A DNA stretch of 46,423 nt from Actinomycetota bacterium (GTDB lineage Bacteria > Actinomycetota > Acidimicrobiia > Spongiisociales > UBA11373): assembly GCA_020444505.1 (NCBI GenBank), contig JAHLKU010000019.1, positions 1 to 46,423 on the forward strand. Reading direction: 5' to 3'. Of the stretch, positions 7,415 through 15,332 are shown one piece after another. The translations under genes were made by a program, and so were the position numbers. The stretch's first letter is position 1. Every line of letters starts with the position of its first letter. Below the pieces are notes generated by a model. The model saw nothing but the letters and a program-made list of their open reading frames with translations, ran no database searches and was not told the DNA's origin.

Positions 7415-8791
7415 TCAGGCCGGCTGGATCCAATCGCGGCCGTCGCCGAGGAGGGCTGCGGCCTCTGGGGGGCCCCAGCTGCCCTGCGGGTAGGGGAGGG
7501 GTTCGGTGCCGGTGTCGGCGATCCTGGTCACGATGCGCCACGCCTCCTCGATGGCTCGCTCGTCGGCGAACTGCGTGCGGTCGCCGGCGACCGCGTCGTA
7601 GAGAACCCGCTCGTAGGCGAGCGGGAGCCTGCCGAACACCCGGTCGTAGTCCACCGACAGCGGCGTCGTGGTCAGCTGCACCCCCTCGCCCGGAAGTTTC
7701 GTCTGCAGCGCGAGCTCGACGCCGTCGGACGGCCCGATCTTGAACACGAGGCGATCCGGCAGCGGGCGGGCCCCCGTGGTGGCGAACGTCAACGGCAGGG
7801 CACGCTTGAAGACCACGATGGCCTGCGTGGCGGTGGTCGCCATCGCCTTGCCTGCCCTGATGAACACGGGCACGTCGGACCAGCGGTCCGAGGAGATCTC
7901 GAGCCGCAGCGCCGCATAGGTGGGTGTGCGCGAGTCCCCCGCGACGTGGTCGACGCCGCGGTAGCCGCGGTACTGGCCCAGGAGCACGTCCCGGGGCTCC
8001 ACGGCGGGGATCGCCTCCAAGACGCGAACCCGTTCGGTGGCGAACGCAGCGGCCGACGGGTCGGCGGGGGACTCCATGGTGAGCAGGCACAGCACCTGCA
8101 GCAGGTGGTTCTGAACCACATCGCGGACCACGCCGAGCGTCTCGTAGAGGCTGCCGCGGCCGCGGATGCCGAACGACTCCGCCATGGTGACCTGGATGTG
8201 GTCGATGTGCTCGCGGTTCCAGACACCCTCGATCATCGGGTTGGCGTACCGGAACGCCAGCAGGTGCTCGACGGACTCCTTGGCGAGGAAGTGGTCGATC
8301 CGGTAGACGGACTCCTCGGGGACCGCCCGGTGGAGGACCGTGTTGAGGTGGCGGGCCGATGCCAGATCGCGCCCGAAGGGCTTCTCCACGAGGATCCGGG
8401 CGCCGTCGGCGAGTCCGGTGCGGCTGAGTTGCGACACGACCTGTTCGAACATCGCCGGCGGAATCGCCAGGTAGTAGAGGATCGCATGCCCGGAACCGAC
8501 CTCGGCAGCGAGCCGATCGAAGGTGTCCGCCTCGCCGTAGTCGCCGGACACGTAGGCGAGCCGGGAGACGAGCCGCCGCCGCACCTCGGGATCGGGGCGT
8601 TCGATGCCGGCGCCGACGGCATCGTCGGCGTGGGCGCGGAAGCGGTCGCGATCCCACGGCTCGAGCGCTATGCCGATCACCTTCCCGGCGAGGGCCCCGC
8701 GCTCCTCGAGCCGGTAGAGGGCCGGGAACAGCTTGGCGCGGGCCAGGTCGCCGGTCGCTCCGAACATGATGATGGCGTCGCCGTTGCTCAT
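7415..8791 (-). CDS. zwf: Glucose-6-phosphate 1-dehydrogenase (458 aa)
   Basis: First enzyme of the oxidative pentose phosphate pathway, making 6-phosphogluconolactone and NADPH. The N-terminal GATGDLA is the nucleotide-binding loop. EKPFGRD and RIDHFLAKE are the signature motifs, with the catalytic His in RIDH; the usual Tyr after it is Phe. Length is normal for the family. The ATG overlaps the upstream glucoamylase stop by four bases (ATGA), so the two are co-translated. Its product pathway continues with the convergent gnd gene; no lactonase gene is seen nearby. Confidence 0.95.
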   Translation of the reverse strand: MSNGDAIIMFGATGDLARAKLFPALYRLEERGALAGKVIGIALEPWDRDRFRAHADDAVGAGIERPDPEVRRRLVSRLAYVSGDYGEADTFDRLAAEVGSGHAILYYLAIPPAMFEQVVSQLSRTGLADGARILVEKPFGRDLASARHLNTVLHRAVPEESVYRIDHFLAKESVEHLLAFRYANPMIEGVWNREHIDHIQVTMAESFGIRGRGSLYETLGVVRDVVQNHLLQVLCLLTMESPADPSAAAFATERVRVLEAIPAVEPRDVLLGQYRGYRGVDHVAGDSRTPTYAALRLEISSDRWSDVPVFIRAGKAMATTATQAIVVFKRALPLTFATTGARPLPDRLVFKIGPSDGVELALQTKLPGEGVQLTTTPLSVDYDRVFGRLPLAYERVLYDAVAGDRTQFADERAIEEAWRIVTRIADTGTEPLPYPQGSWGPPEAAALLGDGRDWIQPA

Positions 8792-11223
8792 CGGGTGGTC
8801 CTTCCTGCCACGGTGACCTCGTAGTCGGTACCCTCCCAGCCCTGCTCCCACCGCATCGTGAAGCGGACCCGCCGCCCGGCGGGGAGCGCCGCGGTGTCGA
8901 GGTCGAGCACGTGCATGCCGATGCCGGTGGGCGTCGTCGCCGAGTCGGTGGCCGTGTCCCAGTCGTCGGCGGTCCAGCGCACCACGGCGGGGGAGGGCAG
9001 TTCGATGCGCAGGTCCGCCCCGGGGTCGATGCGCTGGATCTTGTGGTTCCTGCGCCAGAACCGCCGCCGCGCCGCGGCCGGGTCGGGCCGATGCCGCCGC
9101 ATGGCCTCGGGGAGGTCGAACACGGCCCCGTCGGCGATGGATCGGAGGAGCTTGAGGTACTCGGCGTGCGCCCACACGAGCGGCATCGCCGAGCCCGCGG
9201 GGCGGCCGAACCGCAACTCCCTGGCCTCGATGTCGCCGGCGTCCCAGGTCTGCTCGGGGAGCAGGTCGCCGTCACCGGCCATCGCCCGCATCGTCGCCGC
9301 CAGGGCTCCGGCCGCCTCGCTCCTGCCGGCGGCCACTTCGTAGTGGCCGCGCTCGCCGCCGAGCAGCGGCCAGACCCTGCCCTGGCCGCTGCCGTCGAAC
9401 GGGCGGCCGTCGGGGTGCTCGCCGTAGCCGTCGTCGTTGTACCTGCGCCACCCGGGCCCGTAGCCGAGGTCGGTCCGGAGGGTCGCGTCCACGACGGCGA
9501 CGGTGGAGATGATGCGGGGGTCGTCCGCCCGGCGGAGGCCGAATCGGACCAGGGCCAGTGCGTCCGGGCTGACCACGGACCGGGCGGGCATCCGGGTGTC
9601 GCCCTGTGGCCGGTTCTTGATCGGCACCCACCCGTCGAGCGGCGTGACCGCGTCGGCGTCGTCCGGTGGCCCGATCCTGACGTAGTAGCCGTCCACGCCC
9701 ACCGAGGCGGCGAGGTCGGTGCCCGCCACGTAACACCACGTCTCGATGTGAGCGTCCCAGCAGTCGGCCGTCTCGCGCAGGTAGCCGGCGACGCCGGGCT
9801 CCCCGGCCTCCTCCGCCATGGCGGCTGCGGTGACGAGAGCGGCGATCTCGGTGGCGAGGGTGAACGGCGAGTATCCCCCGTCTTCCTCCCACCGGTCCTG
9901 CGCGGTCACGGGGCCGTTGCAGACCAGGAACCGGGCGGCGGCCCTCACCATCGGCCAGTAGGCCGCGGCACCGTCGGCATCGAGGGCGCCGGTCGTCCGC
10001 GCGAGTGCTACGAGGAGGATCGGGAGCGCCGTCTCGTCCATCTGCACGGCGTTCCAGTACGGGGTCCCGTCGAGCCACATGTTCTGGGCCCAGTGGCCGT
10101 CGCGCTCCTGGGTGGCCCTCAGGTACGACAGGGCGCGCAGGCCGTCTTCGAAGGCGCCCACGGCGAAGAGGGCCCCGGCGGCTTCGGCGTGATCCCGGGG
10201 CCACACCAGGTGGTAGCCCCCCAGGTCGCCGTCGCCCCTGGCGAATCCCCACGGGATCGACAGCGATGCGATCAACCCTCCGGGGAACGACTTCGCCTCG
10301 TGGACGGCCACGACGGCTGCGCTGGTGCGCTCCAGCCGGTCGCCGTCGCCGCCGTTGCGGGCGAGGCCGGCGTTCCATTCCTGCCACTCGGCGGCGTAGG
10401 CGGTGAGTCCGGCCTCGAACCCGTCCCGCAGGCTGGCGATGGCCCGCTGGCCGGCCTCGGCCTCCGTGGAGCCGAAACCGATCGCGACGGTGAAGCGGCC
10501 GGCGCAGGCGTCAAGGTCGGGGCGAATCCCCATGGCGACGTTCCCCTCCGGCGCCTCATCCCAGTCGCCGATCGTCCCGTTCGCATGCAGCTCCTGCCAG
10601 GGGTCCGACACCCCGACGTACCCGACTGACCGGGCCGCCGGCGGGGCCGTGGTGGCGACGGCCAGGGTCGTCCGGCCCCGGGAGGCGTAGACGACCGGCA
10701 CGCCCTTGTAGTCGCCGACCCGGGCCGTGTTACCGCCGCCGTGGTTCTCGAGGTGGGGCGCGACGAGGAAGGTGAGGTCGGGCAGGCGCTGGCCTTCGGG
10801 AACGGTGGCCTCGACGTCGATCAGCATGGTCGGCCGGCGGGGATCGGTGGCGAACCGCTTGACGAGGGTGAGGCGGCCGCCGGGATCGGCCGTCTCGACC
10901 CTGAATGCCGGCACGGCCGTCTCGACGGGGGTCAGGGTGTGGATGCCGTCCCGCTTCTCCTCGAACACCGTGCCGTCGGGCCATGCCGCCAGGAACTCGG
11001 CATCACGGAGGCATGCCGAGTCGATGCGGGGGAAGTACACCTCGTCGAGGGTCCCGTGGCTGAGAGTGAACCACACCGGGCTCGCGGCGGATCGGGAGGT
11101 GCCCACCGCCTGTTTGGCGCTCGACGTCCAGCGCGGTTCGATGCCGGGTGACCCGGGAGCGCGCCCGCTCACGAGCAGGCTCCGCTCGGGGAGCCGGCAG
11201 GGGGCAGGGATGGTCCTCGGCAT
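8788..11223 (-). CDS. Glycoside hydrolase family 15 glucoamylase/glucodextranase-like (811 aa)
   Basis: Releases glucose from the ends of alpha-glucans. An N-terminal beta-rich domain (about 1-260) precedes an (alpha/alpha)6 barrel. The barrel contains WPRDHAEAAG, the RWEEDGGYSP acid-catalyst region and LLPEQTWDAGD with the likely base Glu. A C-terminal beta extension follows. Length fits bacterial and archaeal GH15 enzymes with the extra N-terminal domain. There is no clear signal peptide, so it may act on internal glycogen or maltodextrin. AGGAGG sits about 15 bases before ATG 11223, a long spacing, but no in-frame start lies closer. It heads an operon with zwf and has a perfect stress-sigma-type promoter. 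Confidence 0.88.
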   Translation of the reverse strand: MPRTIPAPCRLPERSLLVSGRAPGSPGIEPRWTSSAKQAVGTSRSAASPVWFTLSHGTLDEVYFPRIDSACLRDAEFLAAWPDGTVFEEKRDGIHTLTPVETAVPAFRVETADPGGRLTLVKRFATDPRRPTMLIDVEATVPEGQRLPDLTFLVAPHLENHGGGNTARVGDYKGVPVVYASRGRTTLAVATTAPPAARSVGYVGVSDPWQELHANGTIGDWDEAPEGNVAMGIRPDLDACAGRFTVAIGFGSTEAEAGQRAIASLRDGFEAGLTAYAAEWQEWNAGLARNGGDGDRLERTSAAVVAVHEAKSFPGGLIASLSIPWGFARGDGDLGGYHLVWPRDHAEAAGALFAVGAFEDGLRALSYLRATQERDGHWAQNMWLDGTPYWNAVQMDETALPILLVALARTTGALDADGAAAYWPMVRAAARFLVCNGPVTAQDRWEEDGGYSPFTLATEIAALVTAAAMAEEAGEPGVAGYLRETADCWDAHIETWCYVAGTDLAASVGVDGYYVRIGPPDDADAVTPLDGWVPIKNRPQGDTRMPARSVVSPDALALVRFGLRRADDPRIISTVAVVDATLRTDLGYGPGWRRYNDDGYGEHPDGRPFDGSGQGRVWPLLGGERGHYEVAAGRSEAAGALAATMRAMAGDGDLLPEQTWDAGDIEARELRFGRPAGSAMPLVWAHAEYLKLLRSIADGAVFDLPEAMRRHRPDPAAARRRFWRRNHKIQRIDPGADLRIELPSPAVVRWTADDWDTATDSATTPTGIGMHVLDLDTAALPAGRRVRFTMRWEQGWEGTDYEVTVAGRTTR

Positions 11224-11268
11224 GGTCGCAGCACCGCTCCTCCTTCGCAGTCCGGCTGCCCGGAGGGA

Positions 11269-11294
11269 GTACCCGGCGAGACGCCGGGCCAAAC
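11269..11294 (-). promoter_or_regulatory. SigB/SigF-type promoter of the glucoamylase-zwf operon
   Basis: On the reverse strand GTTT (11294-11291), 16 bases, then GGGTAC (11274-11269), about 45 bases upstream of the glucoamylase start. This matches the actinobacterial SigF/SigB consensus GTTT-N14-17-GGGTA exactly. Confidence 0.65.
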
Positions 11295-11347
11295 CGGCCC
11301 GGGGGAGCGCAGCCGTCGGGCGGCGTCGGGCGGGCCGCTGCGCCGGG

Positions 11348-11725
11348 TCAAGCAGCGACGCGGCGGGTCATGGTCACGGTCCCTCCCACCGCGTCGGACC
11401 GATGCGCGACGCCATCGACGAGCGCCCCGATCACGCGGCCGGCGAGCGTGTCGGGCCATCCCGACGGCGGCCAGGGGTCGGGCCGCACATCGGCCCCCAC
11501 GACGACCGTCAGGTCGCCCGCCGTCGCGTCGAGGCCGATGTCGAGGCGCTCCGCCCCGGACTCGACGAACGCAGACGCCGCCTCGTCCACCGCCAGGGCC
11601 ACGTCCTCGATGAGATCGAGGGGGAGGTCGGCGCCGGCGCCCAGGACGAGCGAGCGAACGACGGTCAGCAACGCCGCTCCGGCAGGGACAGAGACACACA
11701 CCGAGGCGTCCGGGAAGCGTTCCAT
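11348..11725 (-). CDS. Degenerate GHKL ATPase, anti-sigma (RsbW-like) protein (125 aa)
   Basis: Size and fold pattern match HATPase_c_2 anti-sigma regulators, which bind sigma factors or phosphorylate STAS antagonists. The helix normally carrying the N-box (E-x-x-x-N) reads AVDEAASAFVESG here, so the metal-binding Asn is replaced. The glycine loops are also hard to see. It closely resembles the protein at 12117-12512 and lies divergent from the STAS gene. A kinase-dead binding role is inferred. On the reverse strand TAGTAT ends about ten bases before the ATG, so the transcript may be nearly leaderless. Confidence 0.65.
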   Translation of the reverse strand: MERFPDASVCVSVPAGAALLTVVRSLVLGAGADLPLDLIEDVALAVDEAASAFVESGAERLDIGLDATAGDLTVVVGADVRPDPWPPSGWPDTLAGRVIGALVDGVAHRSDAVGGTVTMTRRVAA

Positions 11726-11734
11726 GGCCGCTTG

Positions 11735-11740
11735 TATACT
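11735..11740 (+). promoter_or_regulatory. Candidate -10 element of the STAS-phosphatase-sigma operon
   Basis: TATACT preceded by TG lies 42 bases before the GTG start of the STAS gene. The same bases are nearly palindromic (GTATAC) and could also serve the divergent gene. No convincing -35 was found on the forward side. Confidence 0.4.
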
Positions 11741-11781
11741 ACGGACCCTGTCACGGCCGCCTCCCCGTCAGGGCATCACAG

Positions 11782-12117
11782 GTGTCGGATCCACGCATTT
11801 CAATCGAACCCCGGGGCTCTGCCGGCATCGTCACGGTCGCCGGCGAGGTGGACCTGTCGGTTGCTCCGGCGGTGGCCGGGGCCATCGCCGACGGCGCCGG
11901 GGCGGCGACGGTGATCGTCGATCTGACGGGTGTCACCTTCATCGACTCGACCGGCCTGCGGGCGCTCGTGACCGGCCGTGAAGGTCTGGAGTCCGGGGGC
12001 CGCTCGATGGTGCTGGCAGTTGCGGACGGGCCGGTGGCCCGGCTGCTCGCGCTGACCGCACTCGAAGCCGACTTCACGATCTTCCCGTCCGTCGAGTCGG
12101 CGCTCGCGACCGGCTGA
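11782..12117 (+). CDS. STAS-domain anti-sigma factor antagonist (RsbV-like, 111 aa)
   Basis: Single STAS domain of normal length. VDLTGVTFIDSTGL contains the conserved serine (FIDSTGL) that anti-sigma kinases phosphorylate. When unphosphorylated it is expected to bind an anti-sigma factor and free the sigma factor. The GTG start gives a domain beginning directly with ISIEPRG. Its stop overlaps the start of the next gene by one base (TGATG). It is the first gene of a forward group: STAS, ATPase, PP2C phosphatase, sigma factor. Confidence 0.9.
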   Translation: MSDPRISIEPRGSAGIVTVAGEVDLSVAPAVAGAIADGAGAATVIVDLTGVTFIDSTGLRALVTGREGLESGGRSMVLAVADGPVARLLALTALEADFTIFPSVESALATG

Positions 12118-12512
12118 TGGCGGGCCCGGCGCCGGGCGGCCCCACCGCCCGGGACGACGGCCCGTACCTGCTGTGGCTCGATGCGACGCCGTCACACCTG
12201 ATGCTGGCGAGGCTTTTCGCCGCCGCCGTCGCCAGGCACTTGGGGGCCGGCGAGGAGGAGGTGGCCGACCTGCGCCTCGCCGTGTCCGAGTCGTGCTCGC
12301 ACGGAGTCGAGTCGGGGGCGGCGCAACGTCTCGAGATCGGGTTGCGGCGCGACGGCGGCGCCGTGCTGGTCCGGGTGGGCGGCATCGGGCCGGGGTTCGA
12401 GGGCACTCTCGGCCACAGTGTGGTGACGGCGCTCGTCGGCGACGCGGTCGTGGTCACCGATGGTGGGGACGGGCCGGCCGTGGAGTTCTCGTTCCGTGTG
12501 GGGGAGGGCTGA
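12117..12512 (+). CDS. GHKL ATPase-like anti-sigma regulator, degenerate N-box (131 aa)
   Basis: Resembles RsbW/SpoIIAB-type ATPase-fold proteins in length and in the helix ADLRLAVSESCSHGVESG followed by an LEIGL strand. The canonical Asn of the N-box is not present, and the glycine-rich ATP lid is weak, so kinase activity is doubtful. It overlaps the STAS gene by one base, so it is probably made in step with it and may be its binding partner. The sister protein at 11348-11725 has the same helix-strand pattern. Confidence 0.7.
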   Translation: MAGPAPGGPTARDDGPYLLWLDATPSHLMLARLFAAAVARHLGAGEEEVADLRLAVSESCSHGVESGAAQRLEIGLRRDGGAVLVRVGGIGPGFEGTLGHSVVTALVGDAVVVTDGGDGPAVEFSFRVGEG

Positions 12513-12515
12513 GGG

Positions 12516-13778
12516 GTGGCGGGCCACTGGGATCCGTCCGCCGACTCTCCAGACGGGGTCTGGCGCGCCAGGATGCGCAGCCTGCAGCGGGCGACGCGGG
12601 CGCTGAGCTCCGCCCTGACCCCCGACGACGTGCTGGCCGCCATCGTGCAGGAGGCGGTGGCGGCGCTCGATGCGCAGCAGGGGGTGGTGGTGCTGGCCGA
12701 CGACACCGACACGACGCTGCTGATGCGGCATGTGGTGGGCCTGGACGACGGTGTCGAGGGCAGGTGGCGCCGCATCCCGATGTCGATGGACGTGCCGCTG
12801 GCGGACGTGGTGCGCTCCGGCGAGAGCGTCTACGTGCCGACCCGTGACGAGATGCTCGAACGCTTCCCCGCCGTCGCCGACGAGGTAGGCAGGGGAGACC
12901 GCCACGCCTGGGCGATCACACCCATCGGGGCGACGGATGCCTCCCCGGCGGGAGCGCTCATGGTGGCCTGGACGCGGTCGCACACCGCTGATCGGGGGGA
13001 ACGGGAGTTGCTCGAGGCGTTCGCCGATCTGTGCGCGCCTGCGCTCGGCAGGGCCGGCGTCTACGAGCGCACCGCAGAAGTCGCGACGGCGCTCCAGACG
13101 AGCCTGCTCCCTCAAGCGATGCCCGAGGTGGAGGGGATCGACCTCCATGCCCGGTACGTTCCGACCGGGCGAGGCGACGTCGGCGGGGACTGGTACGACG
13201 TCCTGCCCTTGGGAGACGACCGCCTGGCGCTGATCGTGGGCGACGTGGTGGGCCACGGGGTATGGGCCGCCGCCCAGATGGGGCAGGTGCGCCACGCCCT
13301 GCGCACGCTCGCCTTCGTGGAATCCGACCCGATCCGCATCTTGGAGTTGTTCGACGGGAAGGTGGCCCAGTACGGCGAAGCCGTCATGGCGACGGCGATG
13401 GTCGGCTTCGTGGACATGGGCGGCGGCCGGTTCCACTACGCGGAGGCGGGCCATCCCCCGGTCCTGATCCGCCGCTCCGACGGACACGTCGACGTGCTCC
13501 CCGCCTCGCAGCGGCCGCCGCTGGGGGCGCACCACGGCCCCGTCCCGGGGTCGGCGTCGGCCTCGGCCGACTTCCGGCGGGGCGACACCATGCTCGTCTA
13601 CACGGACGGCCTCGTGGAGCGCCACGGCGAGTCGATCGACGACGGCCTGGAGCGGCTCGTGGGGGCGTTCGCCATCGCCCCGGCCGACCCGGCAGCGGCG
13701 GCCGACCACCTCATCGCCGCGATGGTGGGGGAGATCCTCCTGGACGATCTGGCCGTCCTCCTGCTCCGGAGGACGTGA
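12516..13778 (+). CDS. GAF-PP2C (SpoIIE/RsbU-type) phosphatase (420 aa)
   Basis: Expected to dephosphorylate the STAS antagonist and so switch on the sigma factor. Residues about 20-190 form a GAF-like sensor domain. Residues about 200-420 form the SpoIIE-type PP2C domain, with GGDWYDV and VGDVVGHG carrying metal-binding aspartates, then YTDGLVE and a terminal DDLAVL. It is soluble, so the GAF domain is the likely input. The GTG start follows a GGGAGGG and lies three bases after the upstream stop. The signal sensed cannot be told from sequence. Confidence 0.9.
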   Translation: MAGHWDPSADSPDGVWRARMRSLQRATRALSSALTPDDVLAAIVQEAVAALDAQQGVVVLADDTDTTLLMRHVVGLDDGVEGRWRRIPMSMDVPLADVVRSGESVYVPTRDEMLERFPAVADEVGRGDRHAWAITPIGATDASPAGALMVAWTRSHTADRGERELLEAFADLCAPALGRAGVYERTAEVATALQTSLLPQAMPEVEGIDLHARYVPTGRGDVGGDWYDVLPLGDDRLALIVGDVVGHGVWAAAQMGQVRHALRTLAFVESDPIRILELFDGKVAQYGEAVMATAMVGFVDMGGGRFHYAEAGHPPVLIRRSDGHVDVLPASQRPPLGAHHGPVPGSASASADFRRGDTMLVYTDGLVERHGESIDDGLERLVGAFAIAPADPAAAADHLIAAMVGEILLDDLAVLLLRRT

Positions 13779-13859
13779 TGGGATCGGCGGGGGCGCCCGT
13801 CGCAGGCGGCGGGCTCGGACGGGTGGGCCGGCCGGCGGCGCCGGCCTGCGGGAGCCGCT

Positions 13860-14594
13860 GTGAGTGACCGGGAGACCGACGATGCGCTGTTCCTTCGCAG
13901 GGACGGCGACCCGGCCGCTCGTGACGCGCTCGTGGTGCGCCACCGGGGGCTCGCCGCAGCGCTCGCCAGGCGCTTCACCGGCCGGGGCGAGGCGCTCGAA
14001 GACCTCATCCAGGTGGCCACGATCGGCCTCATCAACGCCGTCGACCGGTTCGACGTCGCCCGGGGGGCGCCGTTCCGCTCGTACGCATCGGCCACGATCG
14101 TCGGGGAGCTGAAGCGGCACCTGCGGGACCGCGGATGGAGCGTGCGCGTGCCGCGCGGCCTCCAGGAGCGGTCGCTCCTCGTGTCGGGGGTCCGCACCCG
14201 GTTGTCGGGTCGGCTGGGGCGTTCACCGACGATCGCCGAGATCGCAGCGGATGCCGATCTCGAGACGGAGGAGGTGGTCGAGGCACTCCAGGCCGCGGCG
14301 GCCTACCGGTCGGCCTCGATCGACGCCCCCTTCGGAGGAGACCCCGATGCTCCCACGCTGGCGTCCACGCTGCCGGCCGACGACGAGGCCGAAGCGCTGG
14401 CAGAGCGCCTGGCCGTGGTCGCGCCGGCGATCCGGTCGCTGCCGGAGCGGGAGCGGCACATCCTGTTCCTTCGCTTCTACCGCGATCTGACCCAGACCGA
14501 GATCGCCGAGGAGGTCGGCATCTCACAGATGCACGTGTCGCGGTTGCTGGCGAGGGCGCTGCAGTCGATCCGAGAGGCGCTGGGGCCCGGCTAG
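13860..14594 (+). CDS. RNA polymerase sigma factor, SigB/SigF family (244 aa)
   Basis: Regions 2, 3 and 4 are complete. LIQVATIGLINAVDRFD and FRSYASATIVGELKRHLRD are typical of region 2 in SigB/SigF/SigG factors. RVPRGLQE begins region 3, and LPERERHILFLRFYRDLTQTEIA with the helix-turn-helix ISQMHVSRLL is region 4. GTG 13860 is chosen for the domain boundary. It lies 81 bases after the phosphatase gene. Members of this group read GTTT-N16-GGGTA promoters, and five such sites occur in the surrounding 11 kb, so this is the likely reader. Confidence 0.92.
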   Translation: MSDRETDDALFLRRDGDPAARDALVVRHRGLAAALARRFTGRGEALEDLIQVATIGLINAVDRFDVARGAPFRSYASATIVGELKRHLRDRGWSVRVPRGLQERSLLVSGVRTRLSGRLGRSPTIAEIAADADLETEEVVEALQAAAAYRSASIDAPFGGDPDAPTLASTLPADDEAEALAERLAVVAPAIRSLPERERHILFLRFYRDLTQTEIAEEVGISQMHVSRLLARALQSIREALGPG

Positions 14595-14622
14595 GCGCCG
14601 GGGACGTGCCGCGGCGCGCTCG

Positions 14623-15021
14623 TCACCCGGCCTTCAGCTCGAACCAGGTGCGGCACCGGTCCCCCCGTTCGACCCCCCACCGGTCGGCGATGCGCTCCAC
14701 CAGGTAGAGGCCCCAGGCCGCGCCCGAACCGTGCTCGACGGGCGCCTGCCCCGACCGCGGGTAGCCGTGGCCCCGGTCCCACACCTCCACCAGCACCCGG
14801 TCGGGGCGCAGGGAGACCGCGACCTCGATGTGGTCGCCGGGCGACATGCCGGCGTGCCGGACGCTGTTGGTCACCACCTCGGTGACCAACAGGTCGAGGT
14901 CGGCCGCCGTTCCCGGGGACAGGCCGGCCTCCAGGCTCCGCACCGCGGCGCGGACGGTGCCCGGTGCCGAGGGGTCGGCGGGCACGCTGAGCCGGATCGA
15001 TGTCGTGTCTGGCTCCTTCAT
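14623..15021 (-). CDS. Anti-sigma factor serine kinase, RsbW-like GHKL ATPase (132 aa)
   Basis: Unlike its two neighbours of the same family, it keeps the ATPase motifs: N-box EVVTNSVRHA, DRGHGYP (G1 loop) and AAWGLYLV (G2). It is therefore the best candidate for the active kinase that phosphorylates the STAS protein or holds the sigma factor. ATG 15021 has GGAG five bases upstream. It is convergent with the sigma gene. A SigB-type promoter with GATT in place of GTTT lies upstream, suggesting negative feedback. Confidence 0.85.
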   Translation of the reverse strand: MKEPDTTSIRLSVPADPSAPGTVRAAVRSLEAGLSPGTAADLDLLVTEVVTNSVRHAGMSPGDHIEVAVSLRPDRVLVEVWDRGHGYPRSGQAPVEHGSGAAWGLYLVERIADRWGVERGDRCRTWFELKAG

Positions 15022-15084
15022 TTTCGCTCCAGGAGGCTCCTCCCTCACCGGCCCGGGATGGGCCCGGTGCGCTCGACCTGCTCC

Positions 15085-15110
15085 ATACCCGGCACGCCGC
15101 CGCTGCAATC
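15085..15110 (-). promoter_or_regulatory. Candidate SigB/SigF-type promoter of the anti-sigma kinase gene
   Basis: On the reverse strand GATT (15110-15107), 16 bases, then GGGTAT (15090-15085), 63 bases upstream of the ATG. The -35 has one mismatch to GTTT; the -10 matches the consensus. Confidence 0.5.
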
Positions 15111-15274
15111 ATCCCCGCCGGCCCGTATCGGGTCGGGGAGGGGCCGGGCGCAGGGTACCGGTGCGGTCCCTGCGGAAGGGGCGCCGCATTGGGGCAGATG
15201 GCGGCGGCTGTCGATCACCCGGCCGATGCGACGCCTGCTCACCGCCGGGCGCCGGGTGCCGATCGGCGCGGGGT

Positions 15275-15300
15275 GTTTCCGATCGGCTCGCGGGGGGTAC
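15275..15300 (+). promoter_or_regulatory. SigB/SigF-type promoter of the doxX-sodN operon
   Basis: GTTT at 15275-15278, 16 bases, GGGTAC at 15295-15300, 32 bases before the GTG start of the doxX-like gene. It has the same -35, spacer and -10 as the glucoamylase and dps-like promoters. Confidence 0.65.
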
Positions 15301-15332
15301 GTGTTCGCACCTGGGACGAGAGGAGGCGCGTC

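Larger units (their letters stand above)
15022..15332. other. 311-base divergent intergenic region
   Basis: It separates the reverse anti-sigma gene from the forward doxX gene. No coding potential was seen. It holds two back-to-back SigB-type promoter candidates (15085-15110 reverse, 15275-15300 forward) and the doxX ribosome binding site GAGAGGAGG. Nothing else was recognised in the middle. Confidence 0.6.

Noticed and set aside
7010-8824. Forward frame of 604 codons opposite zwf
   Set aside because: It is the antisense of a clear glucose-6-phosphate dehydrogenase gene and has no recognisable domain.
8911-10629. Forward frame of 572 codons opposite the glucoamylase gene
   Set aside because: It is antisense to a complete GH15 enzyme, with a Gly/Pro/His-rich translation.
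13778-13867. 29-codon frame starting on TGATG between the phosphatase and sigma genes
   Set aside because: The start overlaps the phosphatase stop, but the product is Gly/Ala/Arg-rich with no structure, and no ribosome site decides it. It could at most be a leader that couples translation.
14595-14617. GCGCCG/CGGCGC hairpin as terminator of the sigma gene
   Set aside because: The stem is six bases with an 11-base loop and no T tract, too weak to call at this GC content.
11348-15021. The sigma locus considered as an SpoIIAB/SpoIIE sporulation cluster
   Set aside because: The phosphatase has a GAF domain and no SpoIIE membrane region, and no sporulation genes are nearby. A general-stress partner switch fits better.
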